From the NCBI RefSeq assembly GCF_034047335.1, contig NZ_CP139137.1, positions 2,418,001-2,482,000 of the forward strand: a DNA stretch of 64,000 bases, written 5' to 3'. The notes under the pieces are model-generated. The model had not been told where the DNA came from. It saw only the letters and a list, made by a program, of their open reading frames with translations, and ran no database searches. Made by a program: the position numbers and the translations under genes. This document shows positions 15,986 to 25,157 of this stretch, piece after piece (within the stretch, counting starts at the first letter, position 1; each line of letters begins with the position of its first letter). This DNA comes from Chryseobacterium sp. JJR-5R (lineage in GTDB: Bacteria; Bacteroidota; Bacteroidia; Flavobacteriales; Weeksellaceae).

Positions 15986-17149
15986 TCATTTCAGATATTC
16001 TTTCTTACTGAGCTTAAAGTCAAGGATCTTTCCGTCCCTGTTGATCCTGACATCAATAGACTTCTGGTCTTTTTCGATCCGGTTGATAAAATAGTAGCAT
16101 GCCTGATCCTGATCCAGGTTTTCCAGTGAAATCCCGTTGATGCTGACAATAGAATCCCCGATTTTCAGAGGGAAATTTTCTTCTTCAAAAACAAAAGTAA
16201 CGCTTGCTTTTCCGTCGGCAAATCGGTAGCTGAATCCGAAAGAGGCAAGCATGGGCTGGCTTGTCCCGATTCTTTTCATGTAAATTTTATTGGACCTCCA
16301 GTCGATTACAAAGATAAAGTCTTTAAAAAACTCATTTCCTGCCAGATTCATTTTTCCGCTTGATATCCTTTCATTCTGAAACAATGTATTTCCGATCTTC
16401 ATAGAGTCTGCACGGAAAATATATCCCGGCACGGGCTTCGCGGTTCCGAAAGCCCCGGTGGTACGCGTCCCGAAGGTTTTTACATAATGATTAAACTTCT
16501 CAGGATCTAAGTGGTCGCCGGAGGTTTCCAGCCTGCCGGAAAAGCCGGTATCAAAAGTGAATTTCACTTCTCTGTTCAGCAGTGCTGCACTCACCATCGG
16601 AGTTTTCTGCGGCTTTGCCTCGAAAGGAATAACGGTCCCGTAATCCCGGAGATCAAAAAGTGAAAGGTCCTTTGATGCTTCCAGTGAATTTTCGGAATAA
16701 TTGATCTTCCAGAAAAGCTTGGCCATCTGGTTGGCCCCGATGATGCCATCTACCTTAAGACAGCCCAGCTCCGCGGAATTAAGATCGATAACAATGGCTC
16801 CTATATTTTTGAAAACAAGCCGGTCGACCTTCATCTCCGGAAGCTCCGTAAGGATCTGCTGCTGCACGTTCTGATCAGAATCCCTGATTGCCTTCCTGTA
16901 TTTTTTCTTCAGATTCAGTTCCTTGTAAATGGCCTGGGAAATGACTGTTGGTGCACCGGTATCAAACAGGAAATTATACATTTTTCCGTTGATATCCACC
17001 TTTACGAACGGCAGGTTGTTTTCAAACCTCAGGTTTACTTTTTCAAGAGGATGCTGAAGCTGTACCTCTCCTTTTTCAAAAAACTTTTTTTCCTGTGCGA
17101 AAGCAGCAATCGCAGAACATATAAAAAGTGAATAAAGGATTTTTCTCAA
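15986..17149 (-). CDS. Retropepsin-like aspartic protease with C-terminal PDZ domain
   Basis: A 387-residue protein with signal peptide MRKILYSLFICSAIAAFAQ. There are two aspartic-protease half-domains: the first DTG is in NFLFDTGAPTVIS (about 62) and the second in FTFDTGFSGRL (about 192), so both catalytic aspartates are present in one chain. Residues about 300-387 form a PDZ domain (FPLKIGDSIVSINGISLENL). This architecture is common in Bacteroidota as a secreted or periplasmic protease. The substrate is unknown, and neighbours give no clear hint. Confidence 0.87.
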   Translation of the reverse strand: MRKILYSLFICSAIAAFAQEKKFFEKGEVQLQHPLEKVNLRFENNLPFVKVDINGKMYNFLFDTGAPTVISQAIYKELNLKKKYRKAIRDSDQNVQQQILTELPEMKVDRLVFKNIGAIVIDLNSAELGCLKVDGIIGANQMAKLFWKINYSENSLEASKDLSLFDLRDYGTVIPFEAKPQKTPMVSAALLNREVKFTFDTGFSGRLETSGDHLDPEKFNHYVKTFGTRTTGAFGTAKPVPGYIFRADSMKIGNTLFQNERISSGKMNLAGNEFFKDFIFVIDWRSNKIYMKRIGTSQPMLASFGFSYRFADGKASVTFVFEEENFPLKIGDSIVSINGISLENLDQDQACYYFINRIEKDQKSIDVRINRDGKILDFKLSKKEYLK

Positions 17150-17365
17150 TTGGGTATTTTATGCGAAAATAAGGTTTTTTGTGGGGATGAAAAAATGAAG
17201 AACTGTTTAATCATAGGTTACTATCGCATTTAAACAACCCTTGGTTAATTCTCTTTCCGGAATTTCATCAGAAGTTATGTCGTGCAATATTTCTTCCTTT
17301 TGTATTTTTTGTTGCCTGTCTTATCGGCAAGATGTGATATGCTTAAGATTCCTAAAAACAAAAAG

Positions 17366-17392
17366 CCATCCTCCCGGACAGCTTTCATTATA
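17366..17392 (-). terminator. Terminator of the 17.4-18.0 kb gene
   Basis: On the minus strand AAAGCTGTCC-GGGA-GGATGGCTTTTT forms a stem with two wobble pairs and a T-run, just after the stop codon. Confidence 0.65.
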
Positions 17393-17400
17393 ATTCAGTT

Positions 17401-17976
17401 CTAAAATTTATCAAGAATTTTCTTCGGAAGCACTTTCACCAATTGTGATTTATATTCCTTTTCAAGGATCACGAACTTCCAGTATTTACGGTCTTTGGAA
17501 ACGGCGCAGGCTTTCATATGGGCGTTGATAAGATAGGTGCCTTCGTTAGTGAGGTATTTCACATTGTTTTTGCCGTACTTACCGATAAGTACCGTGCTGA
17601 TTTTCTTCTTCATATCGTCATTCATTGAACTCACATTGCATTTCAGCTTTAAAAAGTAACTGGCAATGGAAAAATATTCATTGGTGATGAGTTCAGGTTT
17701 CTCCACAGAGGCAAACTGCAGGTTCTGCACTTCAACCTTCATAAACGGATTATTGTACGTCATGTTCAGGAGCTGGGTCATCTGATCTTTCGGGACAACC
17801 GTAAAGAATTTCGGATAGATACAGCTGACCGCCCGGTCAATCTGTCTGGCCTTGATACTGTTGACAAAATACGTGAGTGATTTTCTGATCGCCGGGTCAT
17901 CCGGATGTGCTTTGGCCTGCGCAAAAGGCAAACATGATAACAGAACGAACAGAAACAGAAGTGATTTGGTTCTCAT
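17401..17976 (-). CDS. Secreted hypothetical protein, 191 aa
   Basis: Signal peptide MRTKSLLFLFVLLSCLPFAQA, then a mostly helical N-terminal half (IRKSLTYFVNSIKARQIDRA) with an FFTVVPKDQMTQLL segment, and a strand-rich C-terminus with WKFVILEKEYKSQLVKVLP. The overall pattern resembles small periplasmic proteins that pair a helical repeat with a DUF4878/NTF2-like fold, but the family is not identified. It is bounded by hairpin terminators on both sides, so it is a single-gene transcript. Confidence 0.75.
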   Translation of the reverse strand: MRTKSLLFLFVLLSCLPFAQAKAHPDDPAIRKSLTYFVNSIKARQIDRAVSCIYPKFFTVVPKDQMTQLLNMTYNNPFMKVEVQNLQFASVEKPELITNEYFSIASYFLKLKCNVSSMNDDMKKKISTVLIGKYGKNNVKYLTNEGTYLINAHMKACAVSKDRKYWKFVILEKEYKSQLVKVLPKKILDKF

Positions 17977-18099
17977 GAGTATTTAATATTATAATTGTTT
18001 TTTTGACAGAAAGATCTTTAAACCTTCATCACATTATATCATTTAAATCAGTCGTAGAGGTCAGGTCAATCGTTACAATTTATTTTTAGCTGAATGAAA

Positions 18100-18123
18100 A
18101 AAGCCGTCCTCCCGGACGGCTTT
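18100..18123 (-). terminator. Terminator of the cyclophilin-FKBP gene
   Basis: Perfect 10-bp stem AAAGCCGTCC / GGACGGCTTT with a 4-base loop; on the minus strand it is followed by T residues. Confidence 0.85.
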
Positions 18124-18158
18124 CAAAAATATCTTAAGGATGATATGATATAATTTAA

Positions 18159-19274
18159 TTATTTTACTTTCACAAGCTCAACATCAAATACTAGCCATGC
18201 ATTTGGCGGGATTACGCCTCCTGCTCCGTTAGCTCCGTAGCCCATTGCCGGCGGAATCAGTAAAGTAGCCGTTTCCCCTTCTTTTAACAAAAGGATTCCT
18301 TCATCCCAGCCTTTAATTACCCTTCCCATCCCGATTGGAATATCGATCGGCTCATTTCTCTTGAATGAAGAATCAAACTCAGTTCCGTCTACCAGCTTTC
18401 CAGCATAGTGTACCGAAACATTGTCACCCGCTTTCGGCGCTTTTCCTTCAGCGGTTTTCGTGATTTTATAATAAAGACCGGATTCCGTTTTCTGCATTCC
18501 TGCTTTCAGGTCCTCTACCATTTTCTCCTGGTTGGCTTTAAACTCATCTTCTTTTTTCTTCTTGTCTGCTTCTTCTTTAGCCATAGCCGCTTTGTTATTT
18601 TCTGCGATTTTAGCTTTTCCTTCCGTAAAGGTCCTGGCAGCGTCGTAGTTTTTGTACTCGTCACCTTTGCTGAATACCGATACTTTTTCCAGTACGATAT
18701 CCGTTTTCGGCTTATCCTGAGCTCCTTTTTCTACATTGGCAATTGCATCAATCACATCGTTACCTTTTACTACTTTTCCGAAGATCGTGTGTCTTCCGTC
18801 CAGCCATGGCGTAGCCACTTCGGTAATGAAGAACTGGGAACCGTTGGTATTCGGCCCGGAGTTCGCCATGGAAAGAATTCCTTTTCCTGTATGTTTAAGG
18901 TCGTTTTTTTCGTCCTCGAATTTATATCCCGGATCTCCCATTCCCGTTCCCTGAGGATCTCCCCCCTGGATCATGAAATCTTTGATCACCCTGTGGAAAA
19001 TGGTTCCGTCATAAAAAGGAACCCCTTTCGCTTTTGCCTTGTTATCAATTTTCCCTTCTGCAAGACCGACGAAATTAGCTACCGTTACGGGTGCTTTTTT
19101 GTCTTCAAATTTTACAATCAGGTTTCCTTTTGTCGTTTGAAGGTTTGCATACAGTCCGTCGTTAAGACCTTCGTAAGTTTCTTTGTCTACGTTCATTTTT
19201 TTATAAATTGGTGTACAACTCATCAGCGAAATACTTGCCGCCGCCAGAATTATATTTTTGTTAAACAATTTCAT
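18159..19274 (-). CDS. Cyclophilin-FKBP fusion peptidyl-prolyl isomerase lipoprotein
   Basis: A 371-residue lipoprotein (lipobox LMSC, C20). Residues about 40-203 are a cyclophilin domain with FHRVIKDFMIQGGDP (93-107) and GSQFFIT. A charged coiled-coil linker spans about 212-258. Residues about 262-371 form an FKBP domain with VSVHYAGKLVDGTEFDSS, GMGRVIKGWDEG and the PPAMGYG loop. Two unrelated proline isomerase folds in one chain suggest a periplasmic chaperone for secreted proteins. It lies three bases after gldI on the same strand, so the two form an operon. Confidence 0.93.
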   Translation of the reverse strand: MKLFNKNIILAAASISLMSCTPIYKKMNVDKETYEGLNDGLYANLQTTKGNLIVKFEDKKAPVTVANFVGLAEGKIDNKAKAKGVPFYDGTIFHRVIKDFMIQGGDPQGTGMGDPGYKFEDEKNDLKHTGKGILSMANSGPNTNGSQFFITEVATPWLDGRHTIFGKVVKGNDVIDAIANVEKGAQDKPKTDIVLEKVSVFSKGDEYKNYDAARTFTEGKAKIAENNKAAMAKEEADKKKKEDEFKANQEKMVEDLKAGMQKTESGLYYKITKTAEGKAPKAGDNVSVHYAGKLVDGTEFDSSFKRNEPIDIPIGMGRVIKGWDEGILLLKEGETATLLIPPAMGYGANGAGGVIPPNAWLVFDVELVKVK

Positions 19275-19277
19275 TGA

Positions 19278-19787
19278 TTATAGTGCTTTTAATTTTATGA
19301 TTAACGGAATGTCGTTATCTATCTTTTTTTCGTCTCCGTAGGTCCCGTATCCCAGCGAAGAAGGAACCAAGAGCGTAACTTCTTCACCATCACGGATAAA
19401 GCGTAAAGCATCTTCTACTGCCTTCAGTTCGTTAAAGTGCCCGAAGCTGGCATCTCTCCGTTCAATAGGCTGGTCATAGATCTTGGTTTCATCAAAATCA
19501 TAGAGATCATAGGAATAGGAAATCGACGTATTGTCCTGCCTTCTCTGTCTCTGGTCAAAACCTTCCATATTTACCCAGTAATTAAGCTGGGTCGGAAAAA
19601 ATTTTACCGGCTGCCCGGTAATCCATTCCTGGATCTGCGTTCTTTCCCTTGCATTCAGGTTTTTCATCCGTTCCCTGGAAACATTCAGGTCGTCATGGCT
19701 CAATACGCCGCCGACAGGGGGATGAGTCTGCGCATTTTTGCTGCAGCCTGCCATTGCCAATACCGATATGAAGAATATTCTTTTCAT
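19278..19787 (-). CDS. gldI: GldI-type FKBP peptidyl-prolyl isomerase lipoprotein
   Basis: A 169-residue lipoprotein (lipobox LAMAGC, C15) with a C-terminal FKBP domain ending in LVPSSLGYGTYGDEKKIDND. It resembles GldI, an FKBP-like lipoprotein tied to gliding and type IX secretion in Bacteroidota. The FKBP domain is short, lacking the usual VxYxGKLxDG entry strand, and has SYDLYDFDETKIYD in its place. It is upstream of and co-transcribed with the cyclophilin-FKBP gene. The role in non-gliding relatives would be folding of secreted proteins. Confidence 0.8.
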   Translation of the reverse strand: MKRIFFISVLAMAGCSKNAQTHPPVGGVLSHDDLNVSRERMKNLNARERTQIQEWITGQPVKFFPTQLNYWVNMEGFDQRQRRQDNTSISYSYDLYDFDETKIYDQPIERRDASFGHFNELKAVEDALRFIRDGEEVTLLVPSSLGYGTYGDEKKIDNDIPLIIKLKAL

Positions 19788-19977
19788 AAACTGTTGCGAA
19801 AATACACAATTCAGGAATCAATTACAAAACTTGACGGATTTATTGAAGGATATTTTTAACATCTAAGATTTTACCGATGGTCATGCTGATGGGAAAAGAT
19901 TATTTTGAAAGAGATTTTTCTTTCCGCTGCCTTCATTTCAGAATGCCAGAATCAGCCGTCACTTTTCGAAACAAAAA

Positions 19978-19997
19978 AGCCGGGAAAACTCCCGGCT
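19978..19997 (-). terminator. Terminator of ilvE
   Basis: AGCCGGGA-(4)-TCCCGGCT hairpin; on the minus strand a TTTTTT run follows. Confidence 0.85.
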
Positions 19998-20020
19998 GTA
20001 TATTGGTTAAAAGTCTGTTG

Positions 20021-21091
20021 TTAAACCGTTTCCATTACGTGGTCAACCTGTACTCTCCATCCAAAAGGGTCTTCTGCAAGGTTGGTCTGCAGGCTAACAA
20101 GGTCATTTTTCAAAATAGCGGCGTAGCTTTCTTCATCCGATAACCTCGGCAACTCCAGCTTTTCACCGTTGTATCCCAATGCCTGGAAAACTGTAGTTAC
20201 CACTGCAGTCCCTACACCCCAGACTTCTTTCAGGGTACCGTTTCTCTGCGCTTCTACCACCTCTTTTACTTTGATCGGCTCTATCTTTACTTCAATGCCT
20301 CTTTTACCGGCCAGCTGGATAAAGCTGTCCCGGGTAACACCGTCCAGGATTTTCTCTGAAGTCGGCGGTGTGTAAATGGTATCGTTGATTCTTACGAAAA
20401 CATTCATGGTCCCGCTTTCCTCGAAATATTCGTGGGTAGCATCATCCGTCCAGATAATCTGCTCATAGCCTTCTTCAATGGCCAGCTGTGTCGGGTAGAA
20501 AGATGCCGCATAATTACCGGCGGCTTTTGCAGAACCTACCCCGCCGCTTGCCGCTCTGGAATAGTGGTCTGAAATTTTTACGGAAACAGGCTCTGTATAA
20601 TAGCTTTTTGCCGGCGTAGCCACAATGGCAAACATATATTTATTGGCAACCCTTGCCTTTAACGCTTCTTCTGTTGCAAAAATAAGCGGCCTGATGTATA
20701 AAGAATTGCCTTCTCCCTGAGGAATCCATTCTCTGTCGATATCAACCAGTGCTTTAAGCCCTCCCAAAAATATTTCTTCAGTTAGTTCAGGCATTGCCAG
20801 ACGCTTAGCCGATTTATTGATACGTTCAAAATTCTTTTCCGGCCTGAAAAGGAAAACCTGTCCGTCTTTGTCTTTATAGGCTTTCATACCCTCAAAACAA
20901 GCCTGCCCGTAATTTACGCCCATCATGGCAGGGGTAAATGCTAAAGGACCGTAGGGAACCAATTTTACATCCCCCCACTTCCCGTCTTCATACTCACAGA
21001 TGACCATATGGTCTATGAAAGTATTTCCGAAAGAAAAGTTTTGTGGGTCGAATGTAGAAATTCTGGAGTTTTCAGTTTTTTGAATTATCAT
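20021..21091 (-). CDS. ilvE: Branched-chain amino-acid aminotransferase
   Basis: A 356-residue PLP enzyme for transamination of Leu, Ile and Val with 2-oxoglutarate. Family features are GPLAFTPAMMGVNYGQACFE, the RPEKNFERINKSAKRL strand, YIRPLIFATE, and the cofactor Lys region GVGSAKAAGNYAASFYPTQL. EESGTMNVFV and LDGVTRDS follow toward the C-terminus. Length matches the eukaryote-like (fold type IV, about 355 aa) branch. A single gene with its own terminator, divergent from mnmD. Confidence 0.95.
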   Translation of the reverse strand: MIIQKTENSRISTFDPQNFSFGNTFIDHMVICEYEDGKWGDVKLVPYGPLAFTPAMMGVNYGQACFEGMKAYKDKDGQVFLFRPEKNFERINKSAKRLAMPELTEEIFLGGLKALVDIDREWIPQGEGNSLYIRPLIFATEEALKARVANKYMFAIVATPAKSYYTEPVSVKISDHYSRAASGGVGSAKAAGNYAASFYPTQLAIEEGYEQIIWTDDATHEYFEESGTMNVFVRINDTIYTPPTSEKILDGVTRDSFIQLAGKRGIEVKIEPIKVKEVVEAQRNGTLKEVWGVGTAVVTTVFQALGYNGEKLELPRLSDEESYAAILKNDLVSLQTNLAEDPFGWRVQVDHVMETV

Positions 21092-21175
21092 TTCTAAAAT
21101 TTTTTATGATGTTCTACAAATTTAATATAATTTTCTAAATATAAAAATTTTGGAGTAAATTTGTAAAAAAATAGC

Positions 21176-21865
21176 TTGAAAAGAGAAATCAGGACCACCA
21201 ATGACGGCAGCAAAACATTGTTTATCAATGATTTAAATGAAAACTACCATTCACATCACGGTGCCCTTCAGGAAGCGGAACATGTGTTTATCAAAAATGG
21301 ACTTATTCTTATCTATGATTATGAAATTAATATTTTAGAACTCGGTTTTGGAACAGGTTTGAATGTTTTGGTAACAATTAATGAATATTTAAAAACTGAC
21401 AAAAATCATATCATCAATTATTTTTCCCTTGAGAAATATCCGATAAATGAATTTGAAATGACTGATCTGGCATATTTCGAGCATTTTGATAACCCTGAAT
21501 TCAAAAATATTTATCAGAAAATTCATCATGCAGACTGGGAAAAACCGGTTGAAATTGTTAAGGGCTTCCACCTTAAAAAAATACAGTGTGACTTTTTCGA
21601 CCTGAAAGACATAGACTTACCCAAAATCAACCTGGTTTATTATGACTGCTTCGGAGCACGCGTACAGCCTGACCTCTGGGAAAAACCACTGTTTGAAATG
21701 GTTGCTGATAAAATGGCGGTTAACGGACTGTTAACAACCTATGCTTCAAAAGGCAGTGTAAGAAGGATCCTGCAGGAACTTAATTTTAAGGTAGAAAAGA
21801 AACAGGGACCGCCGGGAAAAAGGGAGATGATTAATGCGGTTAAATTACAGGGATCAGATATATAA
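21176..21865 (+). CDS. mnmD: tRNA 5-methylaminomethyl-2-thiouridine methyltransferase, MnmD
   Basis: A 229-residue SAM-dependent methyltransferase acting on the wobble uridine of some tRNAs. The N-terminus has DGSKTLFINDLNENYHSHHG, the MnmC1/MnmD signature. The SAM loop ILELGFGTGLNVLV lies near 55-68, and INLVYYDCFGARVQPDLW is near 150. The C-terminal FAD oxidase of E. coli MnmC is absent, the usual stand-alone form in Bacteroidota. The likely start is TTG at 21176, because an upstream in-frame stop at 21164 leaves no ATG. Confidence 0.92.
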   Translation: MKREIRTTNDGSKTLFINDLNENYHSHHGALQEAEHVFIKNGLILIYDYEINILELGFGTGLNVLVTINEYLKTDKNHIINYFSLEKYPINEFEMTDLAYFEHFDNPEFKNIYQKIHHADWEKPVEIVKGFHLKKIQCDFFDLKDIDLPKINLVYYDCFGARVQPDLWEKPLFEMVADKMAVNGLLTTYASKGSVRRILQELNFKVEKKQGPPGKREMINAVKLQGSDI

Positions 21866-22011
21866 AAAGTCAGTGGAATTACATATAGGTGTTGAAATAA
21901 ATAACCAGGGTTTAATGACCGTATAAAGTCTGTTGTTCTGAACTAATTTCTGGTTTCCAATCTCTGAATTCTGTATAAAAATCACTACATTAGCTTTACA
22001 AAATATGATAT

Positions 22012-22428
22012 ATGATAGATAAGATCAACGTCAGGGTATACGCCTGTGTTGTAAAGGATAAAAAGGTCCTGACCTTATTTGAGGAATATGCAGGTGAACC
22101 TCTGATGAAATTCCCGGGAGGCGGACTGGAATTCGGTGAAGGGATTACAGACTGTTTACATCGTGAATTTGATGAAGAACTGAATGTAAAAATCGAAGTG
22201 GTAGAACACCTCTATACCCAGGAACACTTTCTGGTTTCCCGTTTCAGGGAAAATGAACAGCTGCTTACCGTTTATTATATCGTCAATATCCTTAACGAAG
22301 AAGATTTCCTGATCCTTGATCCCTGCATTGAAAAAACAGAATGGGTAGAGATCAGCAGGCCTGATAATCCTTTCTCCCTGCCGGTTGATAAAATTGTCTT
22401 TGAAAAACTGAAAGAAAAATTCCTGTAG
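22012..22428 (+). CDS. NUDIX hydrolase
   Basis: A 138-residue nucleoside-diphosphate-linked hydrolase. The NUDIX box GLEFGEGITDCLHREFDEEL (about residues 44-63) fits Gx5Ex7REUxEExGU, with the metal-binding REF-EEL core intact. The start MIDKINVRVYACVV gives the first strand. It is a stand-alone gene; the substrate cannot be predicted from sequence. Confidence 0.92.
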   Translation: MIDKINVRVYACVVKDKKVLTLFEEYAGEPLMKFPGGGLEFGEGITDCLHREFDEELNVKIEVVEHLYTQEHFLVSRFRENEQLLTVYYIVNILNEEDFLILDPCIEKTEWVEISRPDNPFSLPVDKIVFEKLKEKFL

Positions 22429-22452
22429 ACCAAAGCCTGCAGGAATTTTTTG
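22419..22452 (+). terminator. Terminator of the NUDIX gene
   Basis: AAAAATTCCTG ... CAGGAATTTTTT, an 11-bp stem overlapping the gene's last codons, ending in a T-run. It can also terminate the facing DUF4294 gene. Confidence 0.75.
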
Positions 22453-22462
22453 TATTTGTATG

Positions 22463-23167
22463 TTACTTGTAAATTTTAAAGTCTTTCGAGCCCGGGTAAG
22501 GCTGCAGGTATCCGGAATTCCAGTTAGACTGCAGCAGGGATTCCAGGTATTGGTCTGTCCTGTTTACATGGGGATCATATTTTTCCTTAAGATCTATATC
22601 TGCCATTTTTCCTTTTACATTCCACCAGAAAGCACTCCATCCGCCTCTCAGTTCCTTAATAATTTCATATACGTTTTTTCCGGTTGCCCGGTTCATGAGT
22701 TTTGCAAATACCTGGCCTTCCGTTGTGGTAAGATCCCTCAGCTGTTTTTCGTACTGATCGGCCAGCATATTCTGTCTGTCCCGCACGTATTTTTTCTTCG
22801 CCTTACTGTCCATGTCATTCATATCCTTCTGGATATCCCTGTACTGCTGAAGTGCCGTTACGAATAAGGGATATACCCTGGACAGCTTTTTATTGAGGAA
22901 AAAGTAGTAATTCCTGTCAAGCTGGTTATTGAACTTGGGCTTGTTAAGCAGCACCAGCTCATCCATAACCACCACGGTTTCCCCATTAATTTCATACACC
23001 TTCATCTTCTGCTGTTCGTCGTAGTAATATTTTTTTCCGAACTCATCCGTTTTCAGCAGTTCCTGCGGGTATTGGCTCAGCGGAACGGCAATCACAGAAT
23101 CCTTCTGACCGAAAACACTTATCCCCAAAAAGAAAAGAAAAAGACCTATAATCTTGTTAAATTTCAT
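22463..23167 (-). CDS. DUF4294 domain protein, secreted
   Basis: A 234-residue protein with signal peptide MKFNKIIGLFLFFLGISVFG. The central ETVVVMDELVLLNKPKFNNQ and LDRNYYFFLNKKLSRVYPLF segments are typical of DUF4294, a Bacteroidota family of unknown function. The remainder is helical and Trp-rich near ELRGGWSAFWWNVKGKM. It is divergent from the M42 peptidase with a short shared promoter region of about 53 bases; that neighbourhood is common in flavobacteria to my knowledge. Confidence 0.82.
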   Translation of the reverse strand: MKFNKIIGLFLFFLGISVFGQKDSVIAVPLSQYPQELLKTDEFGKKYYYDEQQKMKVYEINGETVVVMDELVLLNKPKFNNQLDRNYYFFLNKKLSRVYPLFVTALQQYRDIQKDMNDMDSKAKKKYVRDRQNMLADQYEKQLRDLTTTEGQVFAKLMNRATGKNVYEIIKELRGGWSAFWWNVKGKMADIDLKEKYDPHVNRTDQYLESLLQSNWNSGYLQPYPGSKDFKIYK

Positions 23168-23220
23168 TATTTTTACACCTAATTATAACAAAAATTAAAC
23201 GCAAAAATCATTCCTTTTTT

Positions 23221-24294
23221 ATGAAATTTGATAAGAAATCTTTGAAATTTTTAGAAAAATATTTAAATACTTCATCCCCTACCGGTTATGAACATGAAGG
23301 CCAGAAAGTATGGATGGATTACATCAGGCCATATGTTGATGCCGTTGAAATAGACCATTACGGAACCTGCTACGGGATCATCAATCCGGAAGCTGAATTT
23401 AAAGTAGTGATTGAAGCCCATGCGGATGAAATTTCCTGGTATGTGAATTACATTACGGATGACGGACTGATCTATGTAATCCGCAACGGAGGATCCGACC
23501 AGACCATTGCGCCTTCAAAAGTAGTACATATCCACGGAGAGAAAGGAATTGTAAAAGGCGTCTTCGGATGGCCGGCTATCCATACAAGAGGAACCCAGAA
23601 TGAACCTGTTCCGAAAATTGAAAATATCTTTATCGACTGCGGTGCCGTTTCCAAACAGGAAGTTGAAGATATGGGAATTTATATAGGATGCATGATTACC
23701 TATCCCGATGAATTTTTTGAAATGAATGACCGGTATTTTGTATGCCGCGCACTGGACAACCGGATCGGAGGGTTTATGATTGCCGAAGTGGCCAGGCTTT
23801 TAAGTGAAAATAAGAATAATCTCCCGTTCGGGCTATACATCACCAATTCCGTTCAGGAGGAAGTCGGTCTGTACGGTGCCGATATGATTGCGGACACCAT
23901 AAAGCCCAATATCGCCATCATTACCGATGTTACCCACGACACCACCACCCCGATGATCGAAAAGAAGAAGGAAGGCGATCAGAAGTGCGGTGACGGGCCG
24001 GTAGTTTTCTTTGCGCCAAGCGTACATCACATCATCCGGGAACTGATCATCGAAACGGCTAAAACCAAAAACATCCCTTTCCAGAGAGCGGCTGCCAGCA
24101 GGGCAACCGGGACTGATACGGATGCTTTTGCCCATTCAAACGGCGGTGTGCCGAGTGCGCTTATTTCCCTGCCTTTGCGGTATATGCATACAACAGTGGA
24201 AATGGTTTCCAAGGAAGATGTAGGAAATGTAATCAAGCTTATTTATGAAACACTGCTGAGCATCCAGCCGGAAATGAAACTGAAGTATCATTAA
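23221..24294 (+). CDS. M42 family metallopeptidase (glutamyl aminopeptidase-type)
   Basis: A 357-residue cytosolic aminopeptidase with a di-metal site. Ligands and catalytic residues appear in VIEAHADEISWYV (His, Asp), ALDNRIGGFM (Asp), TNSVQEEVGLYGA (adjacent Glu pair) and ITDVTHD (Asp). The last metal His is in LRYMHTTVEMV. The PDZ-like insert is in place (TIAPSKVVHIHGEKGIVKG). Full length for the family. rpe lies about 100 bases downstream on the same strand. Confidence 0.95.
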   Translation: MKFDKKSLKFLEKYLNTSSPTGYEHEGQKVWMDYIRPYVDAVEIDHYGTCYGIINPEAEFKVVIEAHADEISWYVNYITDDGLIYVIRNGGSDQTIAPSKVVHIHGEKGIVKGVFGWPAIHTRGTQNEPVPKIENIFIDCGAVSKQEVEDMGIYIGCMITYPDEFFEMNDRYFVCRALDNRIGGFMIAEVARLLSENKNNLPFGLYITNSVQEEVGLYGADMIADTIKPNIAIITDVTHDTTTPMIEKKKEGDQKCGDGPVVFFAPSVHHIIRELIIETAKTKNIPFQRAAASRATGTDTDAFAHSNGGVPSALISLPLRYMHTTVEMVSKEDVGNVIKLIYETLLSIQPEMKLKYH

Positions 24295-24400
24295 AGATTA
24301 TGAGAGGTCAGACAGCAGATACAAGACTTGATGATTGACATTAATAATTTTAATTCTGAAATCTGATATCTCTTATCTTAAAATCTTATAAAAAGTAAAA

Positions 24401-25051
24401 ATGAAAACAAAGCTTATTGCTCCTTCCCTTTTAGCCGCAGACTTCGGGAACCTGCAGAGAGATATTGAAATGGTGAACAACTCTCAGGCCGACTGGTTCC
24501 ATATCGACATTATGGACGGCAGGTTTGTTCCCAATATCTCATTCGGTTTTCCGGTGATGAAAACCGTTCAGCAGCATGCCAAAAAGTTTGTGGACGTACA
24601 CCTGATGATCGTAGAGCCTGACAAGTATGTTGAGGAACTCATCAACCACGGCGCAGACCTGGTTTCTGTTCATTATGAAGCCTGTACGCACCTTCACAGG
24701 ACCATCCACCATATCCAGAGCCTGGGCGCGAAGGCAGGTGTTGTCCTAAACCCTTCCACCCCGGTGCTGATGCTGGAAGATATTATTGCCGATCTGGACC
24801 TCGTGTTGCTGATGAGCGTAAACCCCGGATTCGGAGGCCAGAAATTCATAGAGAACACCTATAAAAAAATTGCTGAAACCAAAGATTTAATTTTAAGCAA
24901 CAATTCCACCGCCCTGATTGAAATTGACGGCGGCGTAAACCTTGACAATGCCGCTAAATTATTTGATGCCGGTGCCGATGTCCTGGTTGCGGGAAATGCT
25001 GTCTTCTCTGCGGAAAGTCCGGAAAGGACTATCGAACTGCTGAAGATTTAA
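24401..25051 (+). CDS. rpe: Ribulose-phosphate 3-epimerase
   Basis: A 216-residue TIM-barrel enzyme of the pentose phosphate pathway. Signatures: APSLLAADFGNL (start), FHIDIMDGRFVPNISFG with two metal ligands, VDVHLMIVEPD, MSVNPGFGGQKFI and EIDGGVNLDNA. Full length. A perfect hairpin terminator follows. Confidence 0.97.
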   Translation: MKTKLIAPSLLAADFGNLQRDIEMVNNSQADWFHIDIMDGRFVPNISFGFPVMKTVQQHAKKFVDVHLMIVEPDKYVEELINHGADLVSVHYEACTHLHRTIHHIQSLGAKAGVVLNPSTPVLMLEDIIADLDLVLLMSVNPGFGGQKFIENTYKKIAETKDLILSNNSTALIEIDGGVNLDNAAKLFDAGADVLVAGNAVFSAESPERTIELLKI

Positions 25052-25107
25052 TTTTTGGATCTGTTAACCGGATTTATTTGTCAATCAATTCTGTTATACT
25101 ACATAAA

Positions 25108-25134
25108 AAGGCAGCTAAAAAATTTAGCTGCCTT
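25108..25134 (+). terminator. Terminator of rpe
   Basis: Perfect 12-bp stem AAGGCAGCTAAA / TTTAGCTGCCTT with a 3-base loop, followed by a T-rich stretch. Confidence 0.85.
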
Positions 25135-25157
25135 ATTCTTTCTGGAAATCTGAGCGT

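Noticed and set aside
18408..19277. A 289-codon + strand ORF
   Set aside because: It is the antisense shadow of the cyclophilin-FKBP gene; its translation is Phe/Arg-rich without domain features.
22460..22867. A 135-codon + strand ORF
   Set aside because: Antisense to the DUF4294 gene, which has a signal peptide and family motifs.
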